A stretch of 64,000 nucleotides of DNA from Notamacropus eugenii. Lineage: Eukaryota; Chordata; Mammalia; Diprotodontia; Macropodidae. Each line of letters opens with the position of its first letter. The stretch's first letter is position 1. Where the stretch lies: positions 258,193,008 to 258,257,007 of the forward strand of contig NC_092872.1 in NCBI RefSeq assembly GCF_028372415.1. The letters run 5' to 3'. This document shows positions 32,700 through 43,439 of the stretch, piece by piece. The notes under the pieces are model-generated. The model was not told the origin of the DNA. It saw nothing but the letters and a program-made list of their open reading frames with translations, and searched no databases. The position numbers and the translations under genes were made by a program.

Positions 32700-33215
32700 A
32701 ATTCGCCACTTCCCAAGACAACTCATTCCATTTCTAGATAGTTCTGATCAATCATTAGGAATTGTTTTCCCAATCTGCTTCTTGGAACTGTTCACCCTTT
32801 GCTCTCTCTGGGGCCAGGCTAAATAAGCCTAATGGTCGTTCATAGGTGAGCCTTTCAAACATCTGAAGATCGTTAATATGTACGTCACTATCCCATCCCA
32901 CAACCAGGCTAAATATTTTCATTTTCTTCCCCCAATCCCTGAACTGACAGCATGGTGTCCAGTCTCCTCTTCATACTAATCACCCGTCTCTGGCCCCTCT
33001 TCAGTCTGTCACTTACTTATTAAGTCATCACACACAGAATGGAGCACAATAGTCCAGGTGTAGACTGACCAGCACAGAGGACATTCACCTTTACTTCAGC
33101 ATAATATTTTTATTAATGTAGCCTGAAATCATGATTTCTCTCTACCCTGTCCCGTGGTTGACTATTATTGCCTACTGGAACTCCCAAGTCTTTTTCATGT
33201 GACTTTTGTGTAGCT
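32700..33215 (-). repeat. CR1/L3 LINE 3' region, antisense
   Basis: About 0.5 kb: 'ctctctggggccaggctaaa' (32803), 'ctcttcagtctgtcact' (32997), 'gtccaggtgtagactgacca' (33052), 'tattaatgtagcctgaaatc' (~33111). These are landmarks of the CR1-clade 3' end read backwards. Confidence 0.75.
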
Positions 33216-33226
33216 GCCATAGCTTT

Positions 33227-33257
33227 ACACACACACACATACACACACACACACACC
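33227..33257. repeat. (CA)n microsatellite
   Basis: About 31 bp with one T interruption. Confidence 0.85.
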
Positions 33258-34530
33258 AATTCTGCATTTGTGTAGTTCATTTTTAGGAAAGGTAAGGCTT
33301 TCTAATAGTCTTGGGATCTAGAAAGTCAGACAGGCCAGTAAAGTTATGTGACACCATGGGGGTTATCCATGCTGAAGGAAAGGCTACCCCAGATTCAAGG
33401 CATTCTTCAGTCCAGACTCCTAAAATTACAGCTCCCAAGACTCTATCAATGTGTTTGCCTTCTCTAGTGAGCAAAGGGGACATAATTAGTACAAAACTAA
33501 GGCATTTACTGAAATGATATCATTTAAAAAAGCAACAAAACATGTTCCCCATAAACTTAGGGAACAACCTCCCATAAATAAACCTAGCAGGTCAGGTAGG
33601 CACACAAAGAGGTCAAAAGTAGACAGACAGACATTTAGGGGACTTCTGTAGCCCTGGTTTACTGCGGGGGGGCAGGGGGGAGATGCATGCATGGAAAACA
33701 CATGGCCAAGGCTTTATGAACAAGGACCAGGGCCTGTTTTCTCATCAAGGCAGATCTGATTGGTTCATCTCTAACATCAAAAGGAGAGACTTGGCCTTAT
33801 CCAGTGAAGGTTTTATAGCAAGGGTCATGGAGGATTCTAATGAAGGGGCATAGCAGGAGGAAGGGGTGTGTCTAGAGTCGAGGCAGTCTGCTTGAATAAG
33901 GACTGGGCCTTCAGAAGTACATCTATTATATTTTACTTTATTAGACTTATTCATTCAGCAGATATCTGGTGAGCTACCAGCTGCTTCACTCTAGATGAGG
34001 CACTTCTAGGAAGACAGAAGAAAATGTAGTCCCAGGTGTTGGGACTTATAGATTGGTTTCATTTGTTTCATTTTTGAGACTAGAGCTCCCTATCTCACTC
34101 AGGCTAGCAGCCTAGCAACCCCTCATTCCTCCTACTAATGGACATGGAAACTAACCTGCTCCAGTTTTTATGACCTGGACATACCAATGCCAGATTTAGT
34201 AAGGAAATCTGATCTAATCAGAACTCCTGAATTCAAGGGATCCACAAACCTCACCCTCCCCAGCAGAAGAGACCGCAGGGCATGTACCCAACACCACAGA
34301 CTCAAGGAGACAAAACTAAAACCTATAAAAAAAATTAAATCATACTATGAGATAATATTGTTAAAAGAAGTTGCAAGACTTTGTTAATCATTAATTAATT
34401 CATTAATTAATCATTGTGTTGGAGTTCAGAGAAAATATCAGGGTGGGCTAAAATAGACTGATCCCAAAACTTCAAATAAATAAGTTTGATATGAATAATC
34501 AAAAATTCTAAAATGGTTTATCAAATAAAT
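33258..34530. other. Unique DNA, 1.27 kb
   Basis: No family recognised. A poly-G run at 33665-33680 and a TTAATTAA-type palindromic run at 34386-34416. Short frames only. Confidence 0.4.
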
Positions 34531-34534
34531 GGAA

Positions 34535-34645
34535 AGAAATGAGTAATCATTAATGAACATGGGTTCACTAAGAATAAGTCAGTAAGGCATTTGACAAAGG
34601 CTCTCATGATATCCTATAACCAGAAAATCCAGGGAGGTAGATGAA
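34535..34645 (+). repeat. CR1 LINE RT scrap
   Basis: 'ggcatttgacaaaggctctc' (34587) matches the CR1 RT 'SKAFDKVSHDIL' coding block. Confidence 0.5.
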
Positions 34646-34669
34646 CTCCCCCCGAGAGTAAATGAAGAT

Positions 34670-35024
34670 GACATTGTATTTCCCATCTCCATGTCTGCAT
34701 AGACTGTCCCTCTTGCATGGAATGCTCTTCAGAGTCCCTAAGTCCCTTCATGTCTCAGCCCAAGGGCCATCTCTTATAAAAACTTCTCCTGGTACCTCTA
34801 TGGCTGGTGACCTCCCATAATATTGATCTAGATATTTTGTATTTATTTATCTGTGTACATAAATGCAGAGGATCATAGATTTAGAGCAAAAAGGTATCTC
34901 ATTATTGCTTCCCCTTGAGAGAATGTAAGTTTCCTGATGGCAAGAATAATTTCAGTTTTGTTTTTGTGCCCCAGGTGCTTGGCATTACCTCAAGAAGTAA
35001 GAAATATTTGTTGAGTTGAATTGC
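34670..35024 (+). repeat. L2 LINE 3' end
   Basis: 'catggaatgctcttcagag' (34715), 'gagaatgtaagtttcctg' (34918), 'aaatatttgttgagttgaa' (35003). A 40-bp MIR3 scrap ('aggatcatagatttagagc') lies inside at 34869-34910. Confidence 0.75.
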
Positions 35025-35039
35025 GGAATGTCTACCCAG

Positions 35040-35300
35040 GAGTATGCAGCAGGGCTCTGTACTTTTGAGAGTTCATGATGTGCAAGACCCCAGTGGCACA
35101 ATGATTAATGTTCATGTGATGCAAAATGGGAAATCCATAGCTATTACCATGGATGGCAAAAATCAGAATCCCAAAAGATCTCAACATTCTAGAATGATGG
35201 GTCCCAGTCAATACACCAATATTCCAAGGGTCTGTCATTTTATCAGCATCAAACCCTTTCTACAAAACTGCACGTTGGAGATAATCTTTGAGTGATTTCA
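35040..35300 (+). repeat. CR1/L3 ORF2 relic (tentative)
   Basis: 'cagcagggctctgtactttt' (~35046) resembles the CR1 'QGSVLGPLLF' codons and 'aaaagatctcaacattctag' (~35174) a later CR1 stretch. A weak call. Confidence 0.35.
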
Positions 35301-35745
35301 TGGCTAAAAAACGTCATTGCCCTGTGGCCAGCCTGGTGACGAGCTTCTCTGAATGGGCCAAACTTAGTCCTTCTTCCATGGATATACTTTCCCTCCCTAG
35401 GTCCATGTTTAAAACCTTTCAGCTTTGATGGGACCTGCTTGGATTCTGCTGTAATAGACCAGGGTCAGTCCATGTCATGATAGACACTGGAGAAGAACTT
35501 TAGTGAAGGGCAAAATGAAATTTAATAGGCATAAATTCATCTGGTTCAAAAAATAATAACTGTTGAAACCCAGGGTTCAGTAGACAGAAGTTAAAGTGAG
35601 AAAGGTTTAGGGTGGGGATTAGTGGAGGGCAAGCTCAATATAAATTTACACTATGAGGTGCCAGATAAACAAATATGATTTTCCTCCAATGCTTCAATGG
35701 TTTTGGTATCTCACTGATGAGAATACACTCTTTGAAGATGATGTC
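35301..35745. other. Unique DNA, nothing recognised
   Basis: No family or coding signature. Confidence 0.4.
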
Positions 35746-35747
35746 AA

Positions 35748-36178
35748 CTCAGCCCTTCCCAACTTGGCCCCTTGCTACCTTTCCAGTCTTTTTACACTTT
35801 ACCACCTTTCTCTACCATCAAGCTATGTTAGCCTACATGTGCTTTATCCATGACAGACACTCTTTCTCCAGACTCTGTACCTTTGCTCTGGCTGTGCCCC
35901 ATGCCTAGATTGCTCTTCCTTCTCACCTTTGACTCCTAGTCCTCCTGGCTCCCTTCAAAAGTTAGCTCCAATCCTACGTTCTCCAAGAGGCATTTCTTCT
36001 TCTCCCAGTATCTTCCCTCTAAAATTGTCTTCCATTTACACTATATAACTTATATATATACAATTATTGGCACATTGTGTCTTTTATTAGAATATACACT
36101 TCTTGAGGTCAGGAACTGTGCTCTTGCCTTTCTTTGAATCCCCAGAGCTTAGCTCAATTCCTAGCACATAGGATGAAT
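35748..36178 (+). repeat. L2 LINE 3' end
   Basis: 'cccttcccaacttggcccct' (35754), 'tctggctgtgccccatgcc' (~35886), 'tcttgaggtcaggaactgtg' (36101), 'cctagcacatagga' (~36160). Confidence 0.85.
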
Positions 36179-36439
36179 CATCCTAGGTGACTCTTGTCAC
36201 CTTCTCCCATAAAACCTCCAAAGATACTGAGAGTCTTCCCTAGGGAGACAGACAGGGCGTCTACCATTTACCTCTTGCTTACTTTATGCAGAGTCCCTCT
36301 CCTGTTCTCTGGTCATGTCTTTCTCTGGATGTTCTATCCCTTGTCCTACACAATTTTGAGCATATGTCACAGCCTTCTTGCACCAACCATGGGACTCTCC
36401 AGTGCCTTTTGGAAGATCTAAAAACTTTCATTCTTTGGA

Positions 36440-36705
36440 GACTAGTTTTTCATGACTTACACTATGTTGCCTCCTTCAAAGTGAGAACCTGAAAAGACCT
36501 TAGCTTAAAGGAGCCACGGTCTCCCACTGCATCCTGGGCCATCTCCAGTAGTCCTGATCACTAGACCCAGATGACTCTGAAGGAAAATATGAGGCTGTTG
36601 ACCTTGCACAGACCTCCCTCACTCAAATCAAGGTCAGTTGCAAGTCATGTCACCTTCTCCTTGATGTCATGGTCCTCTTCAAGAACTAAGCACTATGAAT
36701 TATAG
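36440..36705 (+). repeat. Interspersed repeat of unclear class, copy A
   Basis: The 3' portion 'tgcaagtcatgtcacc' (36638) and 'tgatgtcatggtcctcttca' (36662) is shared with copy B (49130-49300). Upstream 'catcctgggccatctccag' (36530) also fits a marsupial repeat I remember but cannot name. Confidence 0.6.
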
Positions 36706-36844
36706 TATTACCAAAGAATATTGATGTGAAAATAATGTGCCTTTGTTTCAATATATCTAGAGAGGTCATGAAAAGCATTGCCTAATTTCCCAAAGGCAAT
36801 CCAGCCTACCCTCTTCCTCCAATTCAATTCTGGGCCCAATTATA

Positions 36845-37050
36845 GGATCATGAATTTAGCACTGGAAAAGACTTGAGATAGTTATCAAGTCCATCCCTTT
36901 CATTTCACTAATGGAAATACAGAGGAACAGAGAGGTGGAGTGACTTGCCCTAGTGGCAAGCCTTCAAGTGGCAGAGCTGAGATTAGAAGTCCCAGTCTTC
37001 TGAGGCCAAATCCAGTTTTATTTCCCCTGCACCATGCTTCCTTCTCATGC
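36845..37050 (-). repeat. MIR3-class SINE
   Basis: 'ataggatcatgaatttagc' (~36842), 'cagagaggtggagtgacttg' (36928), 'ctgcaccatgcttcc' (~37027). Confidence 0.75.
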
Positions 37051-37079
37051 TCTTCATCCACAATATACAGGATAAATGT

Positions 37080-38060
37080 ACAAGCTTTCTAACTGAGAGA
37101 GTCATAATCTAGACAAGGGTTATTCTTTGACTACTGGGTTGATCTTACATGCATACTTAAGAGTCTTCATGGATCTCATTGGGGGCTCTGTCATGTCCCT
37201 GAGCTTCACTAAATTACTATGATCCCATCTGCAAACCAGAATAAATCTGAACACATCACCATTGACAAGGAATCTCTCTTCCATTTAGACTCTGCACTGG
37301 GCATCTTCTGTGACAGCTGCAAATACAAACTTCGGCAAGCATACATCTCCCTGTTTTATACTTTGCTTGATATAAATAATCAATGGGTCATTAAACAGCA
37401 TTTTCTCTATTCCATCTTTCAAGGAATCTTATCTGATTTAAACATGTGCATAAGAAACACCTTGTTGGAGAAGAGCCTTTAAGGAGACATTTTTCTTGAC
37501 CAAATCAAATGCTTTTTTATAGTAAACAATCAATCAGCACAGTGGGATCTTGTATTCTCTGCACCATTCAGTCAATTATGGGACTGCAAAGATGTGTTCT
37601 GCTGTAGAATATCAATTGTGAAAGATAGCCTGCCTCTTTCCCTCTCATGACTTCATCAAGGATGCCCTTAATATCCATGTATATGATCCTCCCAAAAATT
37701 ACATGGAGGTAGAATGGAATATAAAAACACTTATTATGTACCAGGTACTGTTCTAAGTCCTGGAGTTAGGTATACAAAAGATTGACAGTCTCTGCCCTCA
37801 GGAAGCTTATATTCTAGTAGAAGAAAGTAGAAATGTGAAAATAAACACGTGGGTCAGTAGCTATTGATTTTGTCTTGAGAGTATCTCTTTTTTCAGTTAA
37901 AGTGAAGTTACAACTTTCCCCCATGTTTTGATATTTTCTCCTCTTTCAGGTATCTTAAGACTCAGTGACCCAGTGGTCTCAAAATTGTATTACTTATAGC
38001 ACAGACCTCCCCACTGTTATTTAGTTGAAACCAATAGTTCTTCCCAACCTTACTGCCTAG
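37080..38060 (-). repeat. RTE LINE, reverse-transcriptase part (copy 2)
   Basis: Minus-strand translation near 37700-37480 gives 'MDIKGILDEVMRGKEAGY', then the 'VQRIQDPTVL' region upstream of the RTE 'FVDY.KAFDSV' block, with frameshifts. Its other parts lie at 38287-39240 and 39490-39720. An antisense L2 scrap interrupts it at 37716-37860. Confidence 0.7.
37716..37860 (-). repeat. L2 3' end inside RTE copy 2
   Basis: 'cttattatgtaccaggtac' (37731), 'ctctgccctcaggaagctta' (~37791). Confidence 0.75.
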
Positions 38061-38065
38061 TCTTT

Positions 38066-38286
38066 TGAGGTTATTCAGTCGTTTTTCAGTCATATCCAAC
38101 ACTCTGTGACCCCATTTGAGGCTCTCTTGGCAAAGATACTGGAATGGTTTGCTATTTCCTTTTCCAGCTCATTTGACAGATGAGGAAATTGAGGCAAACT
38201 GAATTAAGTGACTTGTCCAAGGTCGCATACCTAGTCTTTCTGGCTCCAGGCCTAGCACTCTGTGCGTTGTAACACCTAGTTGCCTG
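38066..38286 (-). repeat. MAR1-type SINE inside RTE copy 2
   Basis: 'ttattcagtcgtttttcag' (38071), 'tggaatggtttgctatttcc' (38140), core 'atgaggaaattgaggcaaac' (~38181), worn head complement to 'ctagttgcct'. Confidence 0.85.
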
Positions 38287-38572
38287 GTGCCAATTCTACT
38301 TCCTGATAAAGTACACTAAGAACTACATTCAAATGTGGCGGCTCCGGTATCGTGAGTGGATAAAATTATTACAGACATCTTGACAATGTTTCCATTTTTC
38401 ATTGTTTGTGGTCCTCCTGCCAATTTCATCATGAACTACCCTCAGAAAAGATGTGTGCTAATTGAGTCTCTCACTAAACATTCTATAAACTTATTTCTCC
38501 TCTATTATCAGCTTTTTTCTGAGGTTGTGCGCTCGTAACCCTCCATCATTATCATCTGCAATTTTGCAAGAG

Positions 38573-38668
38573 TTTATATATATTTATATATTATTCATAT
38601 TTATTATATATATTATGTATAAATATTTATATATATACATATACATATATAAATATAAATATATACAT
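38573..38668. repeat. AT-rich simple repeat
   Basis: 'tttatatatatt'-type units over about 95 bp. Confidence 0.85.
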
Positions 38669-38676
38669 ATAAGAAC

Positions 38677-38864
38677 CAGGGGTTCTTTACCTTTTTTGAG
38701 TTCTAAATTCCTTGGGAAAAGCTTATGCACTCTTCTCAGAATCATGTTTTTAAATACTTAAAATGAAATACATAGGATTGCCAAGAAAATAATCAATGGT
38801 ATTGAAATATTATCATCATTTTTTAAAATCAAGTTCACAGACCCCAGTGGTTAAAACTCCCCAT
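38677..38864 (+). mobile_element. hAT-like non-autonomous element (MITE), copy 1
   Basis: Starts 'caggggttctttacc' and ends near 'cagtggttaaaactcccc', an imperfect inverted terminal pair. The middle shares 'cataggattgccaag' with copy 3 at 54.5 kb. No transposase. Strand is arbitrary. Confidence 0.6.
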
Positions 38865-39239
38865 TCTAGGCCAATGTTGTCGTTTGCTGCCATATTTGTC
38901 TACTTGGTAAAGAGAATGAGTTTTTGCTATCAGAGGATGCTTCTAGGCTTTTTGTCTCATTGTGGTGATTGATTTAGAGTAATATTCCTTAGGAAATGGT
39001 GATGGTCTGTGTTGAAGCTAGTTGTTTTTCCATTTTTTCAGCATGAAAAATTTACCTGCCTAGGTTAGGTTAGAGCTATTGTACCTGCATACCATATGAT
39101 CTCCTTTTTAGCCTTTTAGTTTGACATTCATTTTGGCCTTTGGTCTAACAAGTCGGCAGTTTGTCTGTAAACAGACAGTAGATTCAGAAATGACTTCCAC
39201 ATTAGTAACCAATTGTTTTGTGTGTTACAACAGATAATC

Positions 39240-39485
39240 TAGGCAGCTAGGTGGCACCATAGCGCAGAATGCTGGGCCTGGAGTCAGGAAGATCCAAGTT
39301 CAAATCCTGCTTCAGACACTTAGCAGTTGTATGGCCTTGGGCAAGTAACTTCATCTCTATCTGTCTTGGCTTCTTCAAGTATAAAATAAGGGCAATAATA
39401 ACACTTAATATCCAAGTTGTTCTGCTTGTAAAATGCTTTGCAAATTTTAAAGTGCTCTACAAATTCTAGTTATTATTAATTTTAC
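39240..39485 (+). repeat. MIR (MON1-like) SINE
   Basis: 'aggcagctaggtggcacc' (39241), 'gttcaaatcctgcttcag' (~39298), tail 'aaaatgctttgcaaatttta' (39429). Confidence 0.85.
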
Positions 39486-39489
39486 TTTA

Positions 39490-39720
39490 TTATGACTCTA
39501 CCAAAGGCTCATCATGCCCAGTATACCCCTCCTCTCTTTTTGAAGAAAATATCCTTTATAATGGGTGTCAGTTTTCAATGTAATGCATGTTTTGATCTCT
39601 TTCCTTTTTTGGTCCCAGCCCATGCTTTCCAATATATTTTCCATCTTCCCACATGCCCACTTTTGCACTCAGCTCACCAAAGATTAAAATATATGAATGT
39701 AGCAGGATTGTGGAGACAGA
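39490..39720 (-). repeat. RTE LINE, endonuclease side (copy 2)
   Basis: 'acatgcccacttttgcact' (39651) followed by 'tcaccaaagattaaaata' is the antisense of the conserved RTE/BovB endonuclease-region motif on comparable genomes' repeats. It lies upstream of the RT part on the minus strand, in the expected order. Confidence 0.55.
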
Positions 39721-40070
39721 TCTCTATAGAAGTCAGATCTTTCTACTCAGTTCATGTGAGCATCTGGGAAATGCAGTTGTCTAGACCCAGAGTTCTACCT
39801 GTGCTGGGATAGACAGAGACTGTCCGAACCTGAATGGGGTGTAGTGGCAGTGCAAGTGAGAAGTAAGTGTGGACTGGTTACTTTTGAGTTTGGGAAGAGT
39901 GGTGAGGAACCAGCAGGAGGTTTTGTGAAGCAAGTCAAGAGACTGAGAGACTGATCATTGAGGCAGCTGCTTGAGTTCAAGGTGGTACAACTGCCTCAGG
40001 CTCTGGATTGACATCACAAAAATGCCTACTGGAATGATTCTCTCACTTGGTTCCGTTTGAGATGTGTTCA
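39721..40070. other. Unique DNA
   Basis: Nothing assigned; short frames only. Confidence 0.4.
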
Positions 40071-40073
40071 GTA

Positions 40074-40076
40074 TGT

Positions 40077-40113
<37 letters not shown>

Positions 40114-40287
40114 TTCTCTCTGTGTCTGTGTTTCTCTGTCTCTCTGTCTGTCTTTATCTCTGTCTCTCTGTCTTGTCAGTCTATGGTTGTGTCTGCATGT
40201 CTGTCTCTCTGTGTAGATCTGCATCTCTGTCTTTTTCCTCTGTCTTTGTATGTCTCCTCTCTGTCTCTCTGTGACTTTGTGTCTCTG

Positions 40288-40354
<67 letters not shown>

Positions 40355-40392
40355 CACACACACACACACGTACACACACACACATGCACACG
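40074..40392. repeat. Compound microsatellite GT-CTGT-CT-CA
   Basis: (GT)n at 40074-40112, degenerate CTGTCTCT at 40113-40305, pure (CT)n to about 40351, then (CA)n to 40392: about 320 bp in all. Several spurious long frames come from it. Confidence 0.95.
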
Positions 40393-40404
40393 CTTTTTGG
40401 AGTC

Positions 40405-40580
40405 AGTTATAGAAGGGATTTCCAAGATCATCTACAACAATCCCTTTTGGAGTTTCAAATGAGAAAACTGAGGCACAAAAAGGTTAAGAAATCCTCCAAA
40501 GTTTACATAGCTAGAAAGTGACTGAGGCAAGTTTTGAACTCTAGTCTTTTTAACTGTGGTGCCCTATCCCATACTAGTCC
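40405..40580 (-). repeat. MIR3-class SINE
   Basis: 'tccaagatcatctacaaca' (~40421), 'gaaaactgaggcacaaaaag' (40462), 'ttttgaactctagtc' (~40532). The compound microsatellite ends at its edge. Confidence 0.7.
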
Positions 40581-40995
40581 ACATGTCTAGGAGAGAATTG
40601 CCTTCATCTCCTCATCCCAGAGAAGATGAAGTGAGGAAAGGAAATGGGAAGCTAGAAATTGATGGCTAGAAGCTATCCACGAGAATCTAAACTTTAGTCC
40701 AGAATTGCATGGGGATCCAACTCTGGCAATAACACAGGCACACAATTGACCTTGGGAAGTGGATAGTGTCTATGAATCTTACCTAAAAATCTAGCTGACC
40801 ATTCTTCTAGGGCAGTTATTACCATGGGGTCAGCAACTCAGCAAGATCTGTTGGTGATTCTAGGCTGGCCAATGTTTGCAGAAGCAGAGGCAAGGCCAGG
40901 GCATGTACACTGTGTTCAAGAGATTGAACACAATGTTTTGGATGTTTATAGGTGTTAGGTTCTTTCTCCTTGTTTGAAAGTTCTTTGAGAGCATA
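40581..40995. other. Unique DNA
   Basis: Nothing recognised. Confidence 0.4.
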
Positions 40996-40999
40996 CACT

Positions 41000-41510
41000 A
41001 CTAGGAGTGCTAAAAACAGAAAGAAAGTCTTCACATATGTTAAAATATTTCTAGCAATATTTTCTTTAATTGGTTGCAAAGACGTAGAAACAAAGTAGGT
41101 GCCTGTTGACTATGGAAGGGTATGAATGTAACAGGACATTACTGTGCTATAAGAAATAATGACCATGAAGAATTCAGAGAAGCATAGGCAGATTTATGTG
41201 AATTGATGCATAACACAGTATATAGAACCTGAGTATAATGATGTAAAAAAATTTTTTAACACTGAGCTCTAACATTATAATGACCAAACAGCCCTAAAGA
41301 AATTATAAAATTCAACTCCTTCCTTTCTTTGTAGAGGTGAGACACCAAGGGTACAGACCATTATATACTGTCAGATTGAATTCCTTTTCCCCTTATTGTT
41401 TTAATTCTTTTTACAAAGGATAGCTCTGAGTGGGGGAGGAGGACAAATATTGGGAAATCAAGGTGATGAAAAAAATATAAATATTTAAAAGAGAAAGTTC
41501 TTAAAATCTC
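41000..41510 (+). repeat. L1 LINE 3' end
   Basis: Very worn ORF2 C-terminus ('actgtgctataagaaataat' 41141, 'gaattgatgcataacac') and 3' UTR ('tatatactgtcagattgaat' ~41363, 'gagtgggggagg' ~41429), ending A-rich near 41500. Confidence 0.7.
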
Positions 41511-41537
41511 TCCAAGGCATCCCTTGTCTCGAGGTTT

Positions 41538-41745
41538 CAGAAGAGGCAGTGTGGTACAGCAGACAGAACACAGACTCTGCGTCCGTGTTGAGGTAGAGCC
41601 TTAGTCTTTTTCACTGTGTGACCTTCTTGTGACCTTGAACAAGTCAGTCCACATCTCTAGCTCTCAATTTAGTCACCTATAAACTAAGGGATTTGAACTT
41701 GATCTTTAAAAGGCTCTTTCCCCTTCCAGCTCAGAGACCATTCAT
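41538..41745 (+). repeat. MIR3-class SINE
   Basis: 'gaggcagtgtggtacagcag' (41543), 'gaacaagtcagtccacat' (~41637), 'ccccttccagctcagag' (~41721). Confidence 0.7.
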
Positions 41746-41779
41746 CAGTTCCATTACAGACAAGACCCTTGGCTGGCTC

Positions 41780-41885
41780 TGTTCTCATATTTTGTTTCTC
41801 TGACTGTCATTTGTCATTGTTGATCACTAGCCCCTTGCACACAGCAAGAGTTTAATAGGTGTTTATTGGATTTCGCTGAATAACA
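41780..41885 (+). repeat. L2 LINE 3' end
   Basis: 'ccttgcacacagcaagagtt' (41833), 'taataggtgtttattgg' (~41853). Confidence 0.6.
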
Positions 41886-42317
41886 AGTGCAGAATGGGGA
41901 CATGAGGGGCTAAGAGCCCCCAGCTCAGGCTTGATTTCTCTCTCTCTCCTCATCTGGGTCTCTGGAGCTGAGCACAGTGACCAGCAGACAGGCCCACCCA
42001 GGCCAGAACTAGCCACCCAAATCTAGGCCGCCACCCAGCACATCCTACTGTTCTGTCATGGAGTCCTCCGTCCCAGAGAGATTGAGATAGACGAGGCCAT
42101 TCACTAAGCAGGAGCCAAAATGACTTAGAGAATGGAGCTGTCGCCCAGCAAGAGAAGATGAAGAGACTGGCCTGCCCAGGCAGAGCTTCACCCAAAAAAA
42201 AAAGAAGAAGAAAAAGTCATCAGATTCTGGCAGGGGAAGGGCCAAGCTGAGGAGTCAAGTTATCTGGGCTTGGTCGAGGAGTGCCAGAAGGTCATACCAT
42301 CATCCAGAGTTATTTGT
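41886..42317. other. Unique DNA
   Basis: No repeat recognised. An A-rich run at 42194-42213 produces a spurious phenylalanine-rich minus-strand frame. Confidence 0.4.
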
Positions 42318-42610
42318 GAGGCTCAGTCTCCCTCTTTTACTCGGGGTGGACGTGAAGGGGCTACTTATGAGCTCAATACCATACTCATTGATACAGGAGC
42401 TTTGACCTTTCTCCATCTGCCAACACAAGCAAATTCACCCCTCCTTATAGGCAACTTTGTGCACCCCTCCTCCATTCTCAGGAGCTCACTATATGCCAAA
42501 CTTAGTGTGGGCACCCCTTTGATTTAGCCCACTGTAGCTCCGAATTTGAGATTCCCCTAGTCTCAGGCTCCCAGGAGCTAGGATTACAGGTATGCACCCC
42601 CACACTTGAC
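42318..42610 (-). pseudogene. 7SL (SRP) RNA retropseudogene
   Basis: Functional 7SL is the ~300-nt RNA scaffold of the signal recognition particle. The minus strand from 42610 to 42318 follows it end to end without large gaps: 'tgcatacctgtaatcctagc' (5' Alu domain), 'ctgggagcctgag', 'gcccacactaagtttggcat' (S domain), 'aggaggggtgaatttg', 'aaggtcaaagctcctgta', 'cataagtagccccttcacg' and a terminal 'gggagact'. About a quarter to a third of positions differ by eye, CpGs are decayed and no 5' promoter context or T-run terminator is evident, so it is an old processed copy. It is not an Alu, because the S domain is present. Confidence 0.88.
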
Positions 42611-42925
42611 CATTAGAATTGAGATTTGGAAGAACTTTAGAATAAATATCCATTTATCCAATATCCAATAAAATCCAACGCTAAAAAAAAAACTTTATCA
42701 GTGTCTTTAGTTTTACATCATGGTCATTTCTAAATCTATCCTTTCTCCTCCTCTACCCATTGAGCCTTCCACTGGAACAAAGGTGGGGAAAATAAGCAAT
42801 GCCAATCACATGAACCAAATGTGATAGGGCATGCATTCCACTCCATGGTCCCAATCATCGCCAACAGAAGTGGCGCATTTCCACCTCTTCTTGGAGACAA
42901 AGTTTGGTTGTGATTAGTTCACTTG
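42611..42925. other. Unassigned DNA
   Basis: A short MIR3-like scrap ('gatttggaagaactttag' ~42623) and a poly-A run (42683-42691), then DNA I cannot assign. Confidence 0.35.
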
Positions 42926-43260
42926 AGTTTTTATGCTTTTCTTGGGCAAGTCTCTCACCATCCTTGAACCTCTCAGTTTCTCATTTATTAAATGAGGCAA
43001 GTAAACTAGATCAGGAATCCTTAACTGGGGTTCACCAGTCCACAGATAGATTTCAAGGAGTCCATGAACTTGAGAAAAACTATATCTCAATTCTGATATA
43101 ATTGGTTTCTCTATAACACTTTGTTGTAGTTTATGCATCTTAAACCATCCTTCTAAGAAGGCATGCCCTGGCTTTACCAGCCTGACTAAAGGGTCCATGA
43201 GACACAAATAGGCCAGATCAGATCCAAGGTTACTTGAACTCTTACCCTATGATCTTATGT
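42925..43260 (+). repeat. MIR3 SINE split by a MITE
   Basis: 'ttcttgggcaagtctctca' (42939) and 'tcagtttctcatttatta' before the MITE; the tail 'ccctatgatcttatg' (~43245) after it. Confidence 0.65.
43009..43204 (-). mobile_element. hAT-like MITE, copy 2
   Basis: 'aatccttaactggggttcac' (43016), 'tgatataattggtttctcta' (43096), 'aaagggtccatgagacac' (~43188). Opposite orientation to copies 1 and 3. No coding capacity. Confidence 0.6.
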
Positions 43261-43439
43261 CCTTGAGAATCCACAATTCAAATGCTAAGAAAGACGTCAT
43301 GCCTTAACTTCATCTAACAGATGAGGCTATTCCTGGTCATAGCCTTTACGTCACTGTGTCCCTTTTTGTATATGTGCCTTTATGTTCACTCTTTGCATAT
43401 TATTGTTGTCATGATGTATATTGTCTTCCTGGTTCTGTT

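Larger units (their letters stand above)
38287..39240 (-). repeat. RTE LINE, middle part (copy 2)
   Basis: The segment 39140-39235 aligns with 10340-10445 of copy 1. The rest is assigned by position between the RT and endonuclease parts. An AT microsatellite and a MITE lie inside it. Confidence 0.55.

Noticed and set aside
39955-40521. Arg/Glu-rich and Ser/Leu-rich long frames on both strands
   Set aside because: Products of the compound microsatellite; simple dinucleotide tracts lack stops in several frames.
42541-42611. Alu-like antisense sequence ('aggattacaggtatgc')
   Set aside because: The match continues into the 7SL S domain, which Alu lacks, so it is a 7SL copy.
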